Below are positions 40,230-54,355 of a DNA stretch of 64,000 nt, in pieces. Both the position numbers and the translations under genes were made by a program. Numbering within the stretch: the first letter of the stretch is position 1; each line of letters opens with the position of its first letter. Source of the stretch: Apostichopus japonicus (Eukaryota; Echinodermata; Holothuroidea; Aspidochirotida; Stichopodidae); contig NC_092578.1 in NCBI RefSeq assembly GCF_037975245.1, forward strand, positions 11,142,321 through 11,206,320, in the 5' to 3' direction. The notes beneath the pieces were generated by a model. It was not told where the DNA came from and made no database searches. It saw only the letters and a program-made list of their open reading frames with translations.

Positions 40230-43200
40230 AATGTTCGGTACCGATCAATCCAATGTTCGGTACCGATCAATCGAATGTACCGTATCGATGTATCGAATGT
40301 GCGATACCGATCAATCGAATGTGCGGTACTGATCAATCCAATGTTCGGTACCGATCAATCGAATGTTCGTTACCGATCAATCGAATGTTCGGGACCGATC
40401 AATCGAATGTTCGGTACCGAACAATCGAATGTTCGGTGCTGATCAATCCAATGTTCGGTACCGATCAATCGAATGTTCGGTACCGATCAATCGAATGTTC
40501 GGTACCTATCTAATGTGCGTTACCGATCATTCGAATGTTCGGTACGGATTAATCGAATATGCGGTACCGATCAATCGAATGTTCGGTACCGAACAATCGA
40601 ATGTTCGGTGCTGATCAATCCAATGTGCGGTACCGATAAATCGAATGTTCGGTACCGATCAATCGAATGTTCGGTACCTATCTATCGAATGTTCGGTACC
40701 GATCAATCGAATGTGCGATACCGAACATTCGAATGTTCGGTGCCGATCAATCCAATGTTCGGTACCGATCAATCGAATGTTCGGTACCGATCAATCGAAT
40801 GTGCGGTACCGATCAATCGAATGTACCGTATCGATGTATCGAATGTGCGATACCGATCAATCGAATGTGCGGTACTGATCAATCCAATGTTCGGTACCGA
40901 TCAATCGAATGTTCGTTACCGATCAATCGAATGTGCGGTACCGATCAATAGAATGTGCGGTAACGATTAATCGAATGTGAGGTACCGATCAATCGAATGT
41001 GCGTTACCGATTAGTCGATTGTGCGGTACCGATCAATCGAATGTGCGGTACCGATCAATCGAATGTGCGGTACCGATCAATCGAATGTGCGTTACCGATC
41101 ATTCGAATGTTCTATACCGATCAATGGAATGTGCGGTACCGATCAATCGAATGTTCGGTACCTATCTATCGAATGTGCGGTACCGATCAATCGAATGTGC
41201 GGTACCGATCAATCGAATATGCGGTACCGATCAATCGAATGTGCGTTACCGATCATTCGAATGTTCGGTACGGATTAATCGAATATGCGGTACCGATCAA
41301 TCGAATGTTCGGTACCGAACAATCGAATGTTCGGTGCTGATCAATCCAATGTTCGGTACCGATAAATCGAATGTTCGGTACCGATCAATCGAATGTTCGG
41401 TACCTATCTATCGAATGTTCGGTACCGATCAATCGAATGTGCGATACCGAACATTCGCATGTTCGGTGCCGATCAATCCAATGTTCGGTACCGATCAATC
41501 GAATGTTCGGTACCGATCAATCGAATGTGCGGTACCGATCAATCGAATGTACCGTATCGATGTATCGAATGTGCGATACCGATCAATCGAATGTGCGGTA
41601 CTGATCAATCCAATGTTCGGTACCGATCAATCGAATGTTCGTTACCGATCAATCGAATGTGCGGTACCGATCAATAGAATGTGCGGTAACGATTAATCGA
41701 ATGTGCGGTACCGATCAATCGAATGTGCGTTACCGATCAATCGAATGTGCGTTACCGATCATTCGAATGTTCTATACCGATCAATCGAATGTGCGGTACC
41801 GATCAATCGAATGTGCGTTACCGATCATTCGAATGTTCTATACCGATCAATGGAATGTGCGGTACCGATCAATCGAATGTTCGGTACCGATCAATCGAAT
41901 GTTCGGTACCGATCAATCGAATGTTCTTTACCGATCAATCGAATGTTCGTTACCGACCAATCGAATGTGCGGTACCGATCAATCGAATGTGCGTTACCGA
42001 TCATTGGAATGTTCTATACCGATCAATGGAATGTGCGGTACCGATCAATCGAATGTTCGGTACCGATCAATCGAATGTTCGGTACCGATTAATCGAATGT
42101 GCGATACCGATCAATCGAATGTACGGTACCGACCAATCGAATGTTCGGTACTGATCAATGGAATGTGCGGTACCGATCAATCGAATGTTCTTTACCGACC
42201 AATCGAATGTTCGGTACCGATCAATGGAATGTGCGGTACCGATCAATCGAATGTTCTTTACCGATCAATCGAATGTTCGTTACCGATCAATCGAATGTGC
42301 GGTACCGATCAATCGAATGTGCGGTACCGATCAATCGAATGTGCGTTACCGATTAATCGAATGTGCCGTACCGAGCAATCGAATGTGCGGTACCGATCAA
42401 TCGAATGTGCGGTACCGATCAATCGAATGTGCGTTACCGATCATTCGAATGTTCTATACCGATCATTCGAATGTTCTATACCGATCAATCGAATGTTCGG
42501 TACCGATCAATCGAATGTTCGTTAAGGACCAATCGAATGTGCGGTACCGATCAATCGAATGTGCGGTACCGATCAATCGAATGTGCGTTACCGATCAATC
42601 GAATGTGCGGTACCGATCAATCGAATGTGCGGTACCGATCAATCGAATGTGCGGTACCGATCAATCGAATGTGCGTTACCGATCATTCGAATGTTCTATA
42701 CCGATCAATGGAATGTGCGGTACCGATCAATCGAATGTTCGGTACCGTTCAATCGAATGTTCGGTACCGATTAATCGAATGTGCGATACCGATCAATCGA
42801 ATGTACGGAACCGACCAATCGAATGTTCGGTACCGATCAATGGAATGTGCGGTAGCGATCAATCGAATCTTCTTTACCGATCAATCGAATGTTCGTTACC
42901 GATCAATCGAATGTGCGTTACCGATCAATCGAATGTTCGGTACCGATCAATCGAATGTTCGGTACCTATCTATCGAATGTTCGGTACCGATCAATCGAAT
43001 ATTCGGTACCGATCAATCGAATGTGCGATACCGATCAATCGAATGTGCGGTACCGACAAATCGAATGTTCGGTACCGATCAATCGAATGTTCGGTACCGA
43101 TCAATGGAATGTGCGGTACCGATCAATCGAATGTTCGGTACCGATCAATCGAATGTTCGGTACCTATCTATCGAATGTGCGGTACCGATCAATCGAATGT

Positions 43201-43577
43201 TCTGTACCGAACAATCGAATGTGCGATACCGACCAATCGAATTTTCGGTACCGATCAATCGAATGTGAGGTATCGATCAATGGAATGTTCGGTACCGATC
43301 AATCGAATGTGCGGTACCGATCAATCGAATGTGCGATACCGATCAATCGAATTTGCGGTACCGACCAATCGAATGTGCGGTACCGATCAATCGAATGTGC
43401 GATACCGATCATCGAATGTTCGGTATCGATCAATCGAATGTTCGGTACCGACCAATCGAATGTGCGGTACCGATCAATCGAATGTTCGGTACCGATCAAT
43501 CGAATGTTCGGTACCGATCAATCGAATGTTCGGTACCTATCTATCGAATGTTCGGTACCGATCAATCGAATGTGCGA

Positions 43578-46020
43578 TACCGATCAATCGAATGTGCGGT
43601 ACCGATCAATCGAATATGCGGTACCGATCAATCGAATGTGCGTTACCGATCATTCGAATGTTCGGTACCGATTAATCGAATGTGCGGTACCGATCAATCG
43701 AATGTTCGGTACCGAACAATCGAATGTTCGGTGCTGATCAATCCAATGTGCGGTACCGATAAATCGAATGTTCGGTACCGATCAATCGAATGTTCGGTAC
43801 CTATCTATCGAATGTTCGGTACCGATCAATCGAATGTGCGATACCGAACATTCGAATGTTCGGTGCCGATCAATCCAATGTTCGGTACCGATCAATCGAA
43901 TGTTCGGTACCGATCAATCGAATGTGCGGTACCGATCAATCGAATGTACCGTATCGATGTATCGAATGTGCGATACCGATCAATCGAATGTGCGGTACTG
44001 ATCAATCCAATGTTCGGTACCGATCAATCGAATGTTCGTTACCGATCAATCGAATGTGCGGTACCGATCAATAGAATGTGCGGTAACGATTAATCGAATG
44101 TGCGGTACCGATCAATCGAATGTGCGTTACCGATTAGTCGAATGTGCGGTACCGATCAATCGAATGTGCTGTACCGATCAATCGAATGTGCGGTACCGAT
44201 CAATCGAATGTGCGTTACCGATCATTCGAATGTTCTATACCGATCAATGGAATGTGCGGTACCGATCAATCGAATGTTCGGTACCGATCAATCGAATGTT
44301 CGGTACCGATCAATCGAATGTTCTTTACCGATCAATCGAATGTACGTTACCGACCAATCGAATGTGCGGTACTGATCAATCGAATATTCGGTAGCGATCA
44401 ATCGAATGTGCGATACCGATCAATCGAATGTGCGGTACCGACAAATCGAATGTTCGGTACCGATCAATCGAATGTGAGGTACCGATCAATGGAATGTGCG
44501 GTACCGATCAATCGAATGTTCGGTACCTATCTATCGAATGTGCGGTACCGATCAATCGAATGTTCGGTACCGATCAATCGAATGTGCGTTACCGACCAAT
44601 CGAATGTGTGGTACCGATTAATCGAATGTGCGGTACTGATCAATCGAATGTACCGTATCGATGTATCGAATGTGCGGTACCGATCAATCGAATGTGCGGT
44701 ACTGATCAATCCAATGTTCGGTACCGATCAATCGAATGTTCGGTACCGATCAATCGAATGTTCGGTACCGATCATTCGAATGTTCGGTACCTATCTATCG
44801 AATGTGCGGTACCGACCAATCGAATGTGCGGTACCGATCAATCGAATGTGCGGTACCGATCAATCGAATGTACCGTATCGATGTATCGAATGTGCGATAC
44901 CGATCAATCGAATGTGCGGTACTGATCAATCCAATGTTCGGTACCGATCAATCGAATGTTCGTTACCGATCAATCGAATGTTCGGTACCAATCAATCGAA
45001 TGTTCGGTACCGATCAATCGAATGTGCGGTACCGATCAATAGAATGTGCGGTAACGATTAATCGAATGTTCGGTACCGACCAATCGAATGTACGGTACCG
45101 ACCAATCGAATGTTCGGTACCGATCAATGGAATGTGCGGTACCGATCAATCGAATGTTCTTTACCGATCAATCGAATGTTCGGTACCGATAAATCGAATG
45201 TTCTTTACCGATCAATCGATGTTCGTTACCGACCAATCGAATGTGCGGTACCGATCAATCGAATGTGCGGTAGCGATCAATCGAATGTGCGTTACCGATT
45301 AATCGAATGTGCGGTACCGATCAATCGAATGTGCGGTACCGATCAATCGAATGTGCGGTACCGATCAATCGAATGTGCGTTACCGATCATTCGAATGTTC
45401 TATACCGATCAATGGAATGTGCGGTACCGATCAATCGAATGTTCGGTACCGATCAATCGAATGTTCGGTACCGATCAATCGAATGTGCGATACCGATCAA
45501 TCGAATGTACGGTACCGACCAATCGAATGTTCGGTACCGATCAATGGAATGTGCGGTACCGATCAATCGAATGTTCTTTACCGATCAATCGAATGTTCGT
45601 TACCGATCAATCGAATGTGCGTTACCGATCAATCGAATGTTCGGTACCGATCAATCGAATGTTCGGTACCTATCTATCGAATGTTCGGTACCGATCAATC
45701 GAATATTCGGTACCGATCAATCGAATGTGCGATACCGATCAATCGAATGTACGGTACCGACAAATCGAATGTTCGGTACCGATTAATCGAATGTGAGGTA
45801 CCGATCAATGGAATGTGCGGTACCGATCAATCCAATGTTCGGTACCTATCTATCGAACGTGCGGTACCGATCAATCGAATGTGCGGTACCGATCAATCGA
45901 ATATGCGGTACCGATCAATCGAATGTGCGTTACCGACCAATCGAATGTTCGGTACCGATTAATCGAATGTGCGGTACCGATCAATCGAATGTGCGGTACC
46001 GATCAATCGAATGTTCGGTA
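43578..46020 (+). repeat. 3,210-bp-spaced duplication, left copy
   Basis: It recurs at 46,788-49,230. The left limit follows differences at 43,564 and 43,577. The right limit is 46,021 (GTAGCGATC) against 49,231 (GTACCGAAC). It includes landmark monomers at 43,943, 44,647 and 44,867 and the 21-bp monomer at 45,219. Confidence 0.85.
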
Positions 46021-46039
46021 GCGATCAATCGAATGTTCT

Positions 46040-47550
46040 TTACCGATCAATCGAATGTTCGTTACCGATCAATCGAATGTGCGTTACCGATCAATCGAAT
46101 GTTCGGTACCGATCAATCGAATGTTCGGTACCTATCTATCGAATGTTCGGTACCGATCAATCGAATATTCGGTACCGATCAATCGAATGTGCGATACCGA
46201 TCAATCGAATGTGCGGTACCGACAAATCGAATGTTCGGTACCGATCAATCGAATGTTCGGTACCGATCAATGGAATGTGCGGTACCGATCAATCGAATGT
46301 TCGGTACCGATCAATCGAATGTTCGGTACCTATCTATCGAATGTGCGGTACCGATCAATCGAATGTTCTGTACCGAACAATCGAATGTGCGATACCGACC
46401 AATCGAATTTTCGGTACCGATCAATCGAATGTGAGGTATCGATCAATGGAATGTTCGGGACCGATCAATCGAATGTGCGGTACCGATCAATCGAATGTGC
46501 GATACCGATCAATCGAATGTTCGGTACCGACCAATCGAATGTGCGGTACCGATCAATCGAATGTGCGATACCGATCATCGAATGTTCGGTATCGATCAAT
46601 CGAATGTTCGGTACCGACCAATCGAATGTGCGGTACCGATCAATCGAATGTGCAGTACCGATCAATCGAATGTTCGGTACCGAACAATCGAATGTTCGGT
46701 GCTGATCAATCCAATGTTCGGTACCGATCAATCGAATGTTCGGTACCGATCAATCGAATGTTCGGTACATATCTATCGAATGTGCGGTACCGATCAATCG
46801 AATGTGCGGTACCGATCAATCGAATATGCGGTACCGATCAATCGAATGTGCGTTACCGATCATTCGAATGTTCGGTACCGATTAATCGAATATGCGGTAC
46901 CGATCAATCGAATGTTCGGTACCGAACAATCGAATGTTCGGTGCTGATCAATCCAATGTGCGTTACCGATAAATCGAATGTTCGGTACCGATCAATCCAA
47001 TGTTCGGTACCTATCTATCGAATGTTCGGTACCGATCAATCGAATGTGCGATACCGAACATTCGAATGTTCGGTGCCGATCAATCCAATGTTCGGTACCG
47101 ATCAATCGAATGTTCGGTACCGATCAATCGAATGTGCGGTACCGATCAATCGAATGTACCGTATCGATGTATCGAATGTGCGATACCGATCAATCGAATG
47201 TGCGGTACTGATCAATCCAATGTTCGGTACCGATCAATCCAATGTTCGTTACCGATCAATCGAATGTGCGGTACCGATCAATAGAATGTGCGGTAACGAT
47301 TAATCGAATGTGCGGTACCGATCAATCGAATGTGCGTTACCGATTAGTCGAATGTGCGGTACCGATCAATCGAATGTGCGGTACCGATCAATCGAATGTG
47401 CGGTACCGATCAATCGAATGTGCGTTACCGATCATTCGAATGTTCTATACCGATCAATGGAATGTGCGGAACCGATCAATCGAATGTTCGGTACCGATCA
47501 ATCGAATGTTCGGTACCGATCAATCGAATGTTCTTTACCGATCAATCGAA
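46040..47550 (+). repeat. Segment shared with the 5.8-kb unit (offset 6,417)
   Basis: About 1.5 kb here aligns with about 52,457-53,967 in the right-hand tandem unit, for example the 21-bp monomers at 46,560 and 52,977 and the landmarks at 47,153 and 53,570. The ends are approximate and a few more substitutions are visible than in the tighter duplications. It links the S-derived region to the 5.8-kb units and bridges the interval 46,325-46,787 that the other duplications leave uncovered. Confidence 0.7.
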
Positions 47551-49230
47551 TGTACGTTACCGACCAATCGAATGTGCGGTACTGATCAATCGAATATTCG
47601 GTAGCGATCAATCGAATGTGCGATACCGATCAATCGAATGTGCGGTACCGACAAATCGAATGTTCGGTACCGATCAATCGAATGTGAGGTACCGATCAAT
47701 GGAATGTGCGGTACCGATCAATCGAATGTTCGGTACCTATCTATCGAATGTGCGGTACCGATCAATCGAATGTTCGGTACCGATCAATCGAATGTGCGTT
47801 ACCGACCAATCGAATGTGTGGTACCGATTAATCGAATGTGCGGTACTGATCAATCGAATGTACCGTATCGATGTATCGAATGTGCGGTACCGATCAATCG
47901 AATGTGCGGTACTGATCAATCCAATGTTCGGTACCGATCAATCGAATGATCGGTACCGATCAATCGAATGTTCGGTACCGATCATTCGAATGTTCGGTAC
48001 CTATCTATCGAATGTGCGGTACCGACCAATCGAATGTGCGGTACCGATCAATCGAATGTGCGGTACCGATCAATCGAATGTACCGTATCGATGTATCGAA
48101 TGTGCGATACCGATCAATCGAATGTGCGGTACTGATCAATCCAATGTTCGGTACCGATCAATCGAATGTTCGTTACCGATCAATCGAATGTTCGGTACCA
48201 ATCAATCGAATGTTCGGTACCGATCAATCGAATGTGCGGTACCGATCAATAGAATGTGCGGTAACGATTAATCGAATGTTCGGTACCGACCAATCGAATG
48301 TACGGTACCGACCAATCGAATGTTCGGTACCGATCAATGGAATGTGCGGTACCGATCAATCGAATGTTCTTTACCGATCAATCGAATGTTCGGTACCGAT
48401 AAATCGAATGTTCTTTACCGATCAATCGATGTTCGTTACCGACCAATCGAATGTGCGGTACCGATCAATCGAATGTGCGGTTGCGATCAATCGAATGTGC
48501 GTTACCGATTAATCGAATGTGCGGTACCGATCAATCGAATGTGCGGTACCGATCAATCGAATGTGCGGTACCGATCAATCGAATGTGCGTTACCGATCAT
48601 TCGAATGTTCTATACCGATCAATGGAATGTGCGGTACCGATCAATCGAATGTTCGGTACCGATCAATCGAATGTTCGGTACCGATCAATCGAATGTGCGA
48701 TACCGATCAATCGAATGTACGGTACCGACCAATCGAATGTTCGGTACCGATCAATGGAATGTGCGGTACCGATCAATCGAATGTTCTTTACCGATCAATC
48801 GAATGTTCGTTACCGACCAATCGAATGTGCGTTACCGATCAATCGAATGTTCGGTACCGATCAATCGAATGTTCGGTACCTATCTATCGAATGTTCGGTA
48901 CCGATCAATCGAATATTCGGTACCGATCAATCGAATGTGCGATACCGATCAATCGAATGTACGGTACCGACAAATCGAATGTTCGGTACCGATTAATCGA
49001 ATGTGAGGTACCGATCAATGGAATGTGCGGTACCGATCAATCGAATGTTCGGTACCTATCTATCGAACGTGCGGTACCGATCAATCGAATGTGCGGTACC
49101 GATCAATCGAATATGCGGTACCGATCAATCGAATGTGCGTTACCGACCAATCGAATGTTCGGTACCGATTAATCGAATGTGCGGTACCGATCAATCGAAT
49201 GTGCGGTACCGATCAATCGAATGTTCGGTA
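46788..49230 (+). repeat. 3,210-bp-spaced duplication, right copy
   Basis: It is a copy of 43,578-46,020, with landmarks at 47,153, 47,857 and 48,077 and the 21-bp monomer at 48,429. One change (TGATCGG near 47,947) creates a perfect 16-bp palindrome not present in the left copy. Its last 0.7 kb is also the beginning of the first 5.8-kb tandem unit. Confidence 0.85.
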
Positions 49231-52200
49231 CCGAACAATCGAATGTTCGGTGCTGATCAATCCAATGTTTGGTACCGATCAATCGAATGTTCGGTACCGA
49301 TCAATCGAATGTTCGGTACCTATCTATCGAATGTTCGGTACCGATCAATCGAATGTGCGATACCGAACATTCGAATGTTCGGTGACGATCATTCCAATGT
49401 TCGGTACCGATCAATCCAAAGTTCGGTACCGATCAATCGAATGTTCGGTACCTATCTATCGAATGTGCGGTACCGACCAATCGAAGGTGCGGTACCGATC
49501 AATCGAATGTGCGGTACCGATCAATCGAATGTACCGTATCGATGTATCGAATGTGCGATACCGATCAATCGAATGTGCGGTACTGATCAATCCAATGTTC
49601 GGTACCGATCAATGGAATGTTCGTTACCGATCAATCGAATGTTCGGTAACGATCAATCGAATGTTCGGTACCGATCAATCGAATGTGCGGTACAGATCAA
49701 TAGAATGTGCGGTACCGATTAATCGAATGTTCGGTACCGACCAATCGAATGTGCGGTACCGATCATTCGAATGTGCGGTACCGATCAATCGAATGTGCGT
49801 TACCGATCATTGGAATGTTCTATACCGATCAATCGAATGTGCGGTACCGATCAATCGAATGTTCGGTACCGATCAATCGAATGTTCGGTACCGATTAATC
49901 GTATGTGCGATACCGATCAATCGAATGTACGGTACCGATCAATCGAATGTTCGGTACCGATCAATGGAATGTGCGGTACCGATCAATCGAATGTTCTTTA
50001 CCGATCAATCGAATGTTCGTTACCGATCAATCGAATGTGCGTTACCGATCTATCGAATGTTCGGTACCGATCAATCGAATGTTCGGTACCTATCTATCGA
50101 ATGTTCGGTACCGATCAATCGAATATTCGGTACCGATCAATCGAATGTGCGATACCGATCAATCGAATGTGCGGTACCGACAAATCGAATGTTCGGTACC
50201 GATCAATCGAATGTTCGGTACCGATCAATCGAATGTGCGGTACCGATCAATCGCATGTTCGGTACCTATCTATCGAACGTGCGGTACCGATCAATCGAAT
50301 GTGCGGTACCGATCAATCGAATGTGCGGTACCGATCAATCGAATGTGCGTTACCGAACAATCGAATGTTCGGTGCTGATCAATCCAATGTTCGGTACCGA
50401 TCAATCGAATGTTCGGTACCGATCAATCGAATGTTCGGTACCTATCTATCGAATGTGCGTTACCGATCATTCGAATGTTCGATACCGATCAATGGAATGT
50501 GCGGTACCGATCAATCGAATGTTCGGTACCGATCAATCGAATGTTCGGTACCGATTAATCGAATGTGCGATACCGATCAATCGAATGTACGGTACCGACC
50601 AATCGAATGTTCGGTACCGATCAATGGAATGTGCGGTACCGATCAAACGAATGTTCTTTCCCGATCAATCGAATGTTCGTTACCGATCAATCGAATGTGC
50701 GATACCGACCAATCGAATGTGCGGTACCGACAAATCGAATGTTCGGTACCGATCAATCGAATGTGAGGTACCGATCAATGGAATGTGCGGTACCGATCAA
50801 TCGAATGTTCGGTACCTATCTATCGAACGTGCGGTACCGATCAATCGAATGTGCGGTACCGATCAATCGAATGTGCGGTACCGATCAATCGAATGTTCGG
50901 TACCGATCAATCGAATGTTCGGTACCGATTAATCGAATGTGCGGTACCGATCAATCGAATGTGCGGTACCGATCAATCGAATGTTCGATACCGAACAATC
51001 GAATGTTCGGTGCTGATCAATCCAATGTTTGGTACCGATCAATCGAATGTTCGGTACCGATCAATCGAATGTTCGGTACCTATCTATCGAATGTTCGGTA
51101 CCGATCAATCGAATGTGCGATACCGAACATTCGAATGTTCGGTGACGATCAATCCAATGTTCGGTACCGATCAATCCAATGTTCGGTACCGATCAATCGA
51201 ATGTTCGGTACCTATCTATCGAATGTGCGGTACCGACCAATCGAATGTGCGGTACCGATCAATCGAATGTGCGGTACCGATCAATCGAATGTACCGTATC
51301 GATGTATCGAATGTGCGATACCGATCAATCGAATGTGCGGTACTGATCAATCCAATGTTCGGTACCGATCAATGGAATGTTCGTTACCGATCAATCGAAT
51401 GTTCGGTACCGATCAATCGAATGTTCGGTACCGATCAATCGAATGTGCGGTACAGATCAATAGAATGTGCGGTACCGATTAATCGAATGTTCGGTACCGA
51501 CCAATCGAATGTGCGGTACCGATCAATCGAATGTGCGGTACCGATCAATCGAATGTGCGTTACCGATCATTCGAATGTTCTATACCGATCAATGGAATGT
51601 GCGGTACCGATCAATCGAATGTTCGGTACCGATCAATCGAATGTTCGGTACCGATTAATCGAATGTGCGATACCGATCAATCGAATGTACGGTACCGACC
51701 AATCGAATGTTCGGTACCGATCAATGGAATGTGCGGTACCGATCAATCGAATGTTCTTTACCGACCAATCGAATGTTCGGTACCGATCAATGGAATGTGC
51801 GGTACCGATCAATCGAATGTTCTTTACCGATCAATCGAATGTTCGTTACCGATCAATCGAATGTGCGTTACCGATCAATCGAATGTTCGTTACCGACCAA
51901 TCGAATGTGCGGTACCGATCAATCGAATGTGCGGTACCGATCAATCGAATGTGCGTTACCGATGAATCGAATGTGCGGTACCGATCAATCGAATGTGCGG
52001 TACCGATCAATCGAATGTGCGGTACCGATCAATCGATTGTTACGATCATTCGAATGTTCTATACCGATCAATCGAATGTTCGGTACCGATCAATCGAATG
52101 TTCGTTACCGACCAATCGAATGTGCGGTACCGATCAATCGAATGTGCTGTACCGATCAATCGAATGTGCGTTACCGATCAATCGAATGGGCGGTACCGAT

Positions 52201-54355
52201 CAATCGAATGTGCGGTACCGATCAATCGAATGTGCGGTACCGATCAATCGAATGTGCGTTACCGATCATTCGAATGTTCTATACCGATCAATGGAATGTG
52301 CGGTACCGATCAATCGAATGTTCGGTACCGATCAATCGAATGTTCGGTACCGATTAATCGAATGTGCGATACCGATCAATCGAATGTACGGAACCGACCA
52401 ATCGAATGTTCCGTACCGATCAATTTAATGTGCGGTAGCGATCAATCGAATGTTCTTTACCGATCAATCGAATGTTCGTTACCGATCAATCGAATGTGCG
52501 TTACCGATCAATCGAATGTTCGGTACCGATCAATCGAATGTTCGGTACCTACCTATCGAATGTTCGGTACCGATCAATCGAATATTTGGTACCGATCAAT
52601 CGAATGTGCGATACCGATCAATCGAATGTGCGGTACCGACAAATCGAATGTTCGGTACCGATCAATCGAATGTGCGGTACCGATCAATGGAATGTGCGGT
52701 ACCGATCAATCGAATGTTCGGTACTGATCAATCGAATGTTCGGTACCTATCAATCGAATGTGCGGTACCGATCAATCGAATGTTCGGTACCGAACAATCG
52801 AATGTGCGATACCGACCAATCGAATTTTCGGTACCGATCAATCGAATGTGAGGTATCGATCAATGGAATGTTCGGTACCGATCAATCGAATGTTCGGTAC
52901 CGATCAATCGAATGTGCGATACCGATCAATCGAATTTGCGGTACCGACCAATCGAATGTGCGGTACCGATCAATCGAATGTGCGATACCGATCATCGAAT
53001 GTTCGGTATCGATCAATCGAATGTTCGGTACCGACCAATCGAATGTGCGGTACCGATCAATCGAATGTGCAGTACCGATCAATCGAATGTTCGGTACCGA
53101 ACAATCGAATGTTCGGTGCTGATCAATCCAATGTTCGGTACCGATCAATCGAATGTTCGGTACCGATCAATCGAATGTTCGGTACATATCTATCGAATGT
53201 GCGGTACCGATCAATCGAATGTGCGGTACCGATCAATCGAATATGCGGTACCGATCAATCGAATGTGCGTTACCGATCATTCGAATGTTCGGTACCGATT
53301 AATCGAATATGCGGTACCGATCAATCGAATGTTCGGTACCGAACAATCGAATGTTCGGTACCGAACAATCCAATGTGCGGTACCGATAAATCGAATGTTC
53401 GGTACCGATCAATCGAATGTTCGGTACCTATCTATCGAATGTTCGGTACCGATCAATCGAATGTGCGATACCGAACATTCGAATGTTCGGTGCCGATCAA
53501 TCCAATGTTCGGTACCGATCAATCGAATGTTCGGTACCGATCAATCGAATGTGCGGTACCGATCAATCGAATGTACCGTATCGATGTATCGAATGTGCGA
53601 TACCGATCAATCGAATGTGCGGTACTGATCAATCCAATGTTCGGTACCGATCAATCCAATGTTCGTTACCGATCAATCGAATGTGCGGTACCGATCAATA
53701 GAATGTGCGGTAACGATTAATCGAATGTGCGGTACCGATCAATCGAATGTGCGTTACCGATTAGTCGAATGTGCGGTACCGATCAATCGAATGTGCGGTA
53801 CCGATCAATCGAATGTGCGGTACCGATCAATCGAATGTGCGTTACCGATCATTCGAATGTTCTATACCGATCAATGGAATGTGCGGTACCGATCAATCGA
53901 ATGTTCGGTACCGATCAATCGAATGTTCGGTACCGATCAATCGAATGTTCTTTACCGATCAATCGAATGTTCGTTACCGACCAATCGAATGTGCGGTACC
54001 GATCAATCGAATGTGCGTTACCGATCATTGGAATGTTCTATACCGATCAATGGAATGTGCGGTACCGATCAATCGAATGTTCGGTACCGATCAATCGAAT
54101 GTTCGGTACCGATTAATCGAATGTGCGATACCGATCAATCGAATGTACGGTACCGACCAATCGAATGTTTGGTACCGATCAATGGAATGTGCGGTACCGA
54201 TCAATCGAATGTTCTTTACCGACCAATCGAATGTTCGGTACCGATCAATGGAATGTGCGGTACCGATCAATCGAATGTTCTTTACCGATCAATCGAATGT
54301 TCGTTACCGATCAATCGAATGTGCGTTACCGATCAATCGAATGTTCGTTACCGAC
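48532..54355 (+). repeat. 5.8-kb tandem unit, copy 1
   Basis: The unit is 5,824 bp here. The left edge is set by differences at 48,521, 48,524 and 48,531 against 54,345-54,355. It holds an internal 1,760-bp-spaced (80 monomers) repeat: 49,025 onward resembles 50,785 onward, with landmarks at 49,528 and 51,288 and palindromes at 49,362 and 51,122. It contains the 17-bp monomer at 52,036 and the 21-bp monomer at 52,977. Confidence 0.85.
52036..52052 (+). repeat. 17-bp monomer (first of 3)
   Basis: Five bases are missing (CAATCGATTGTTACGATC). It is the shortest monomer in the window and is confined to the 5.8-kb units; the other copies are 57794-57810 and 62012-62028. Confidence 0.92.

Larger units (their letters stand above)
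39373..46324 (+). repeat. Block S, copy 2 (about 7.0 kb)
   Basis: It matches 3,014-9,987 apart from one missing monomer and about eight substitutions. It carries the diagnostic short monomers at 39,505 (21 bp), 40,494 (18 bp), 43,394 (21 bp) and 45,219 (21 bp). After 46,324 it continues with GGTACCTATC, as in block A-like sequence, where copy 1 has CTTTACCGATC. Confidence 0.88.
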
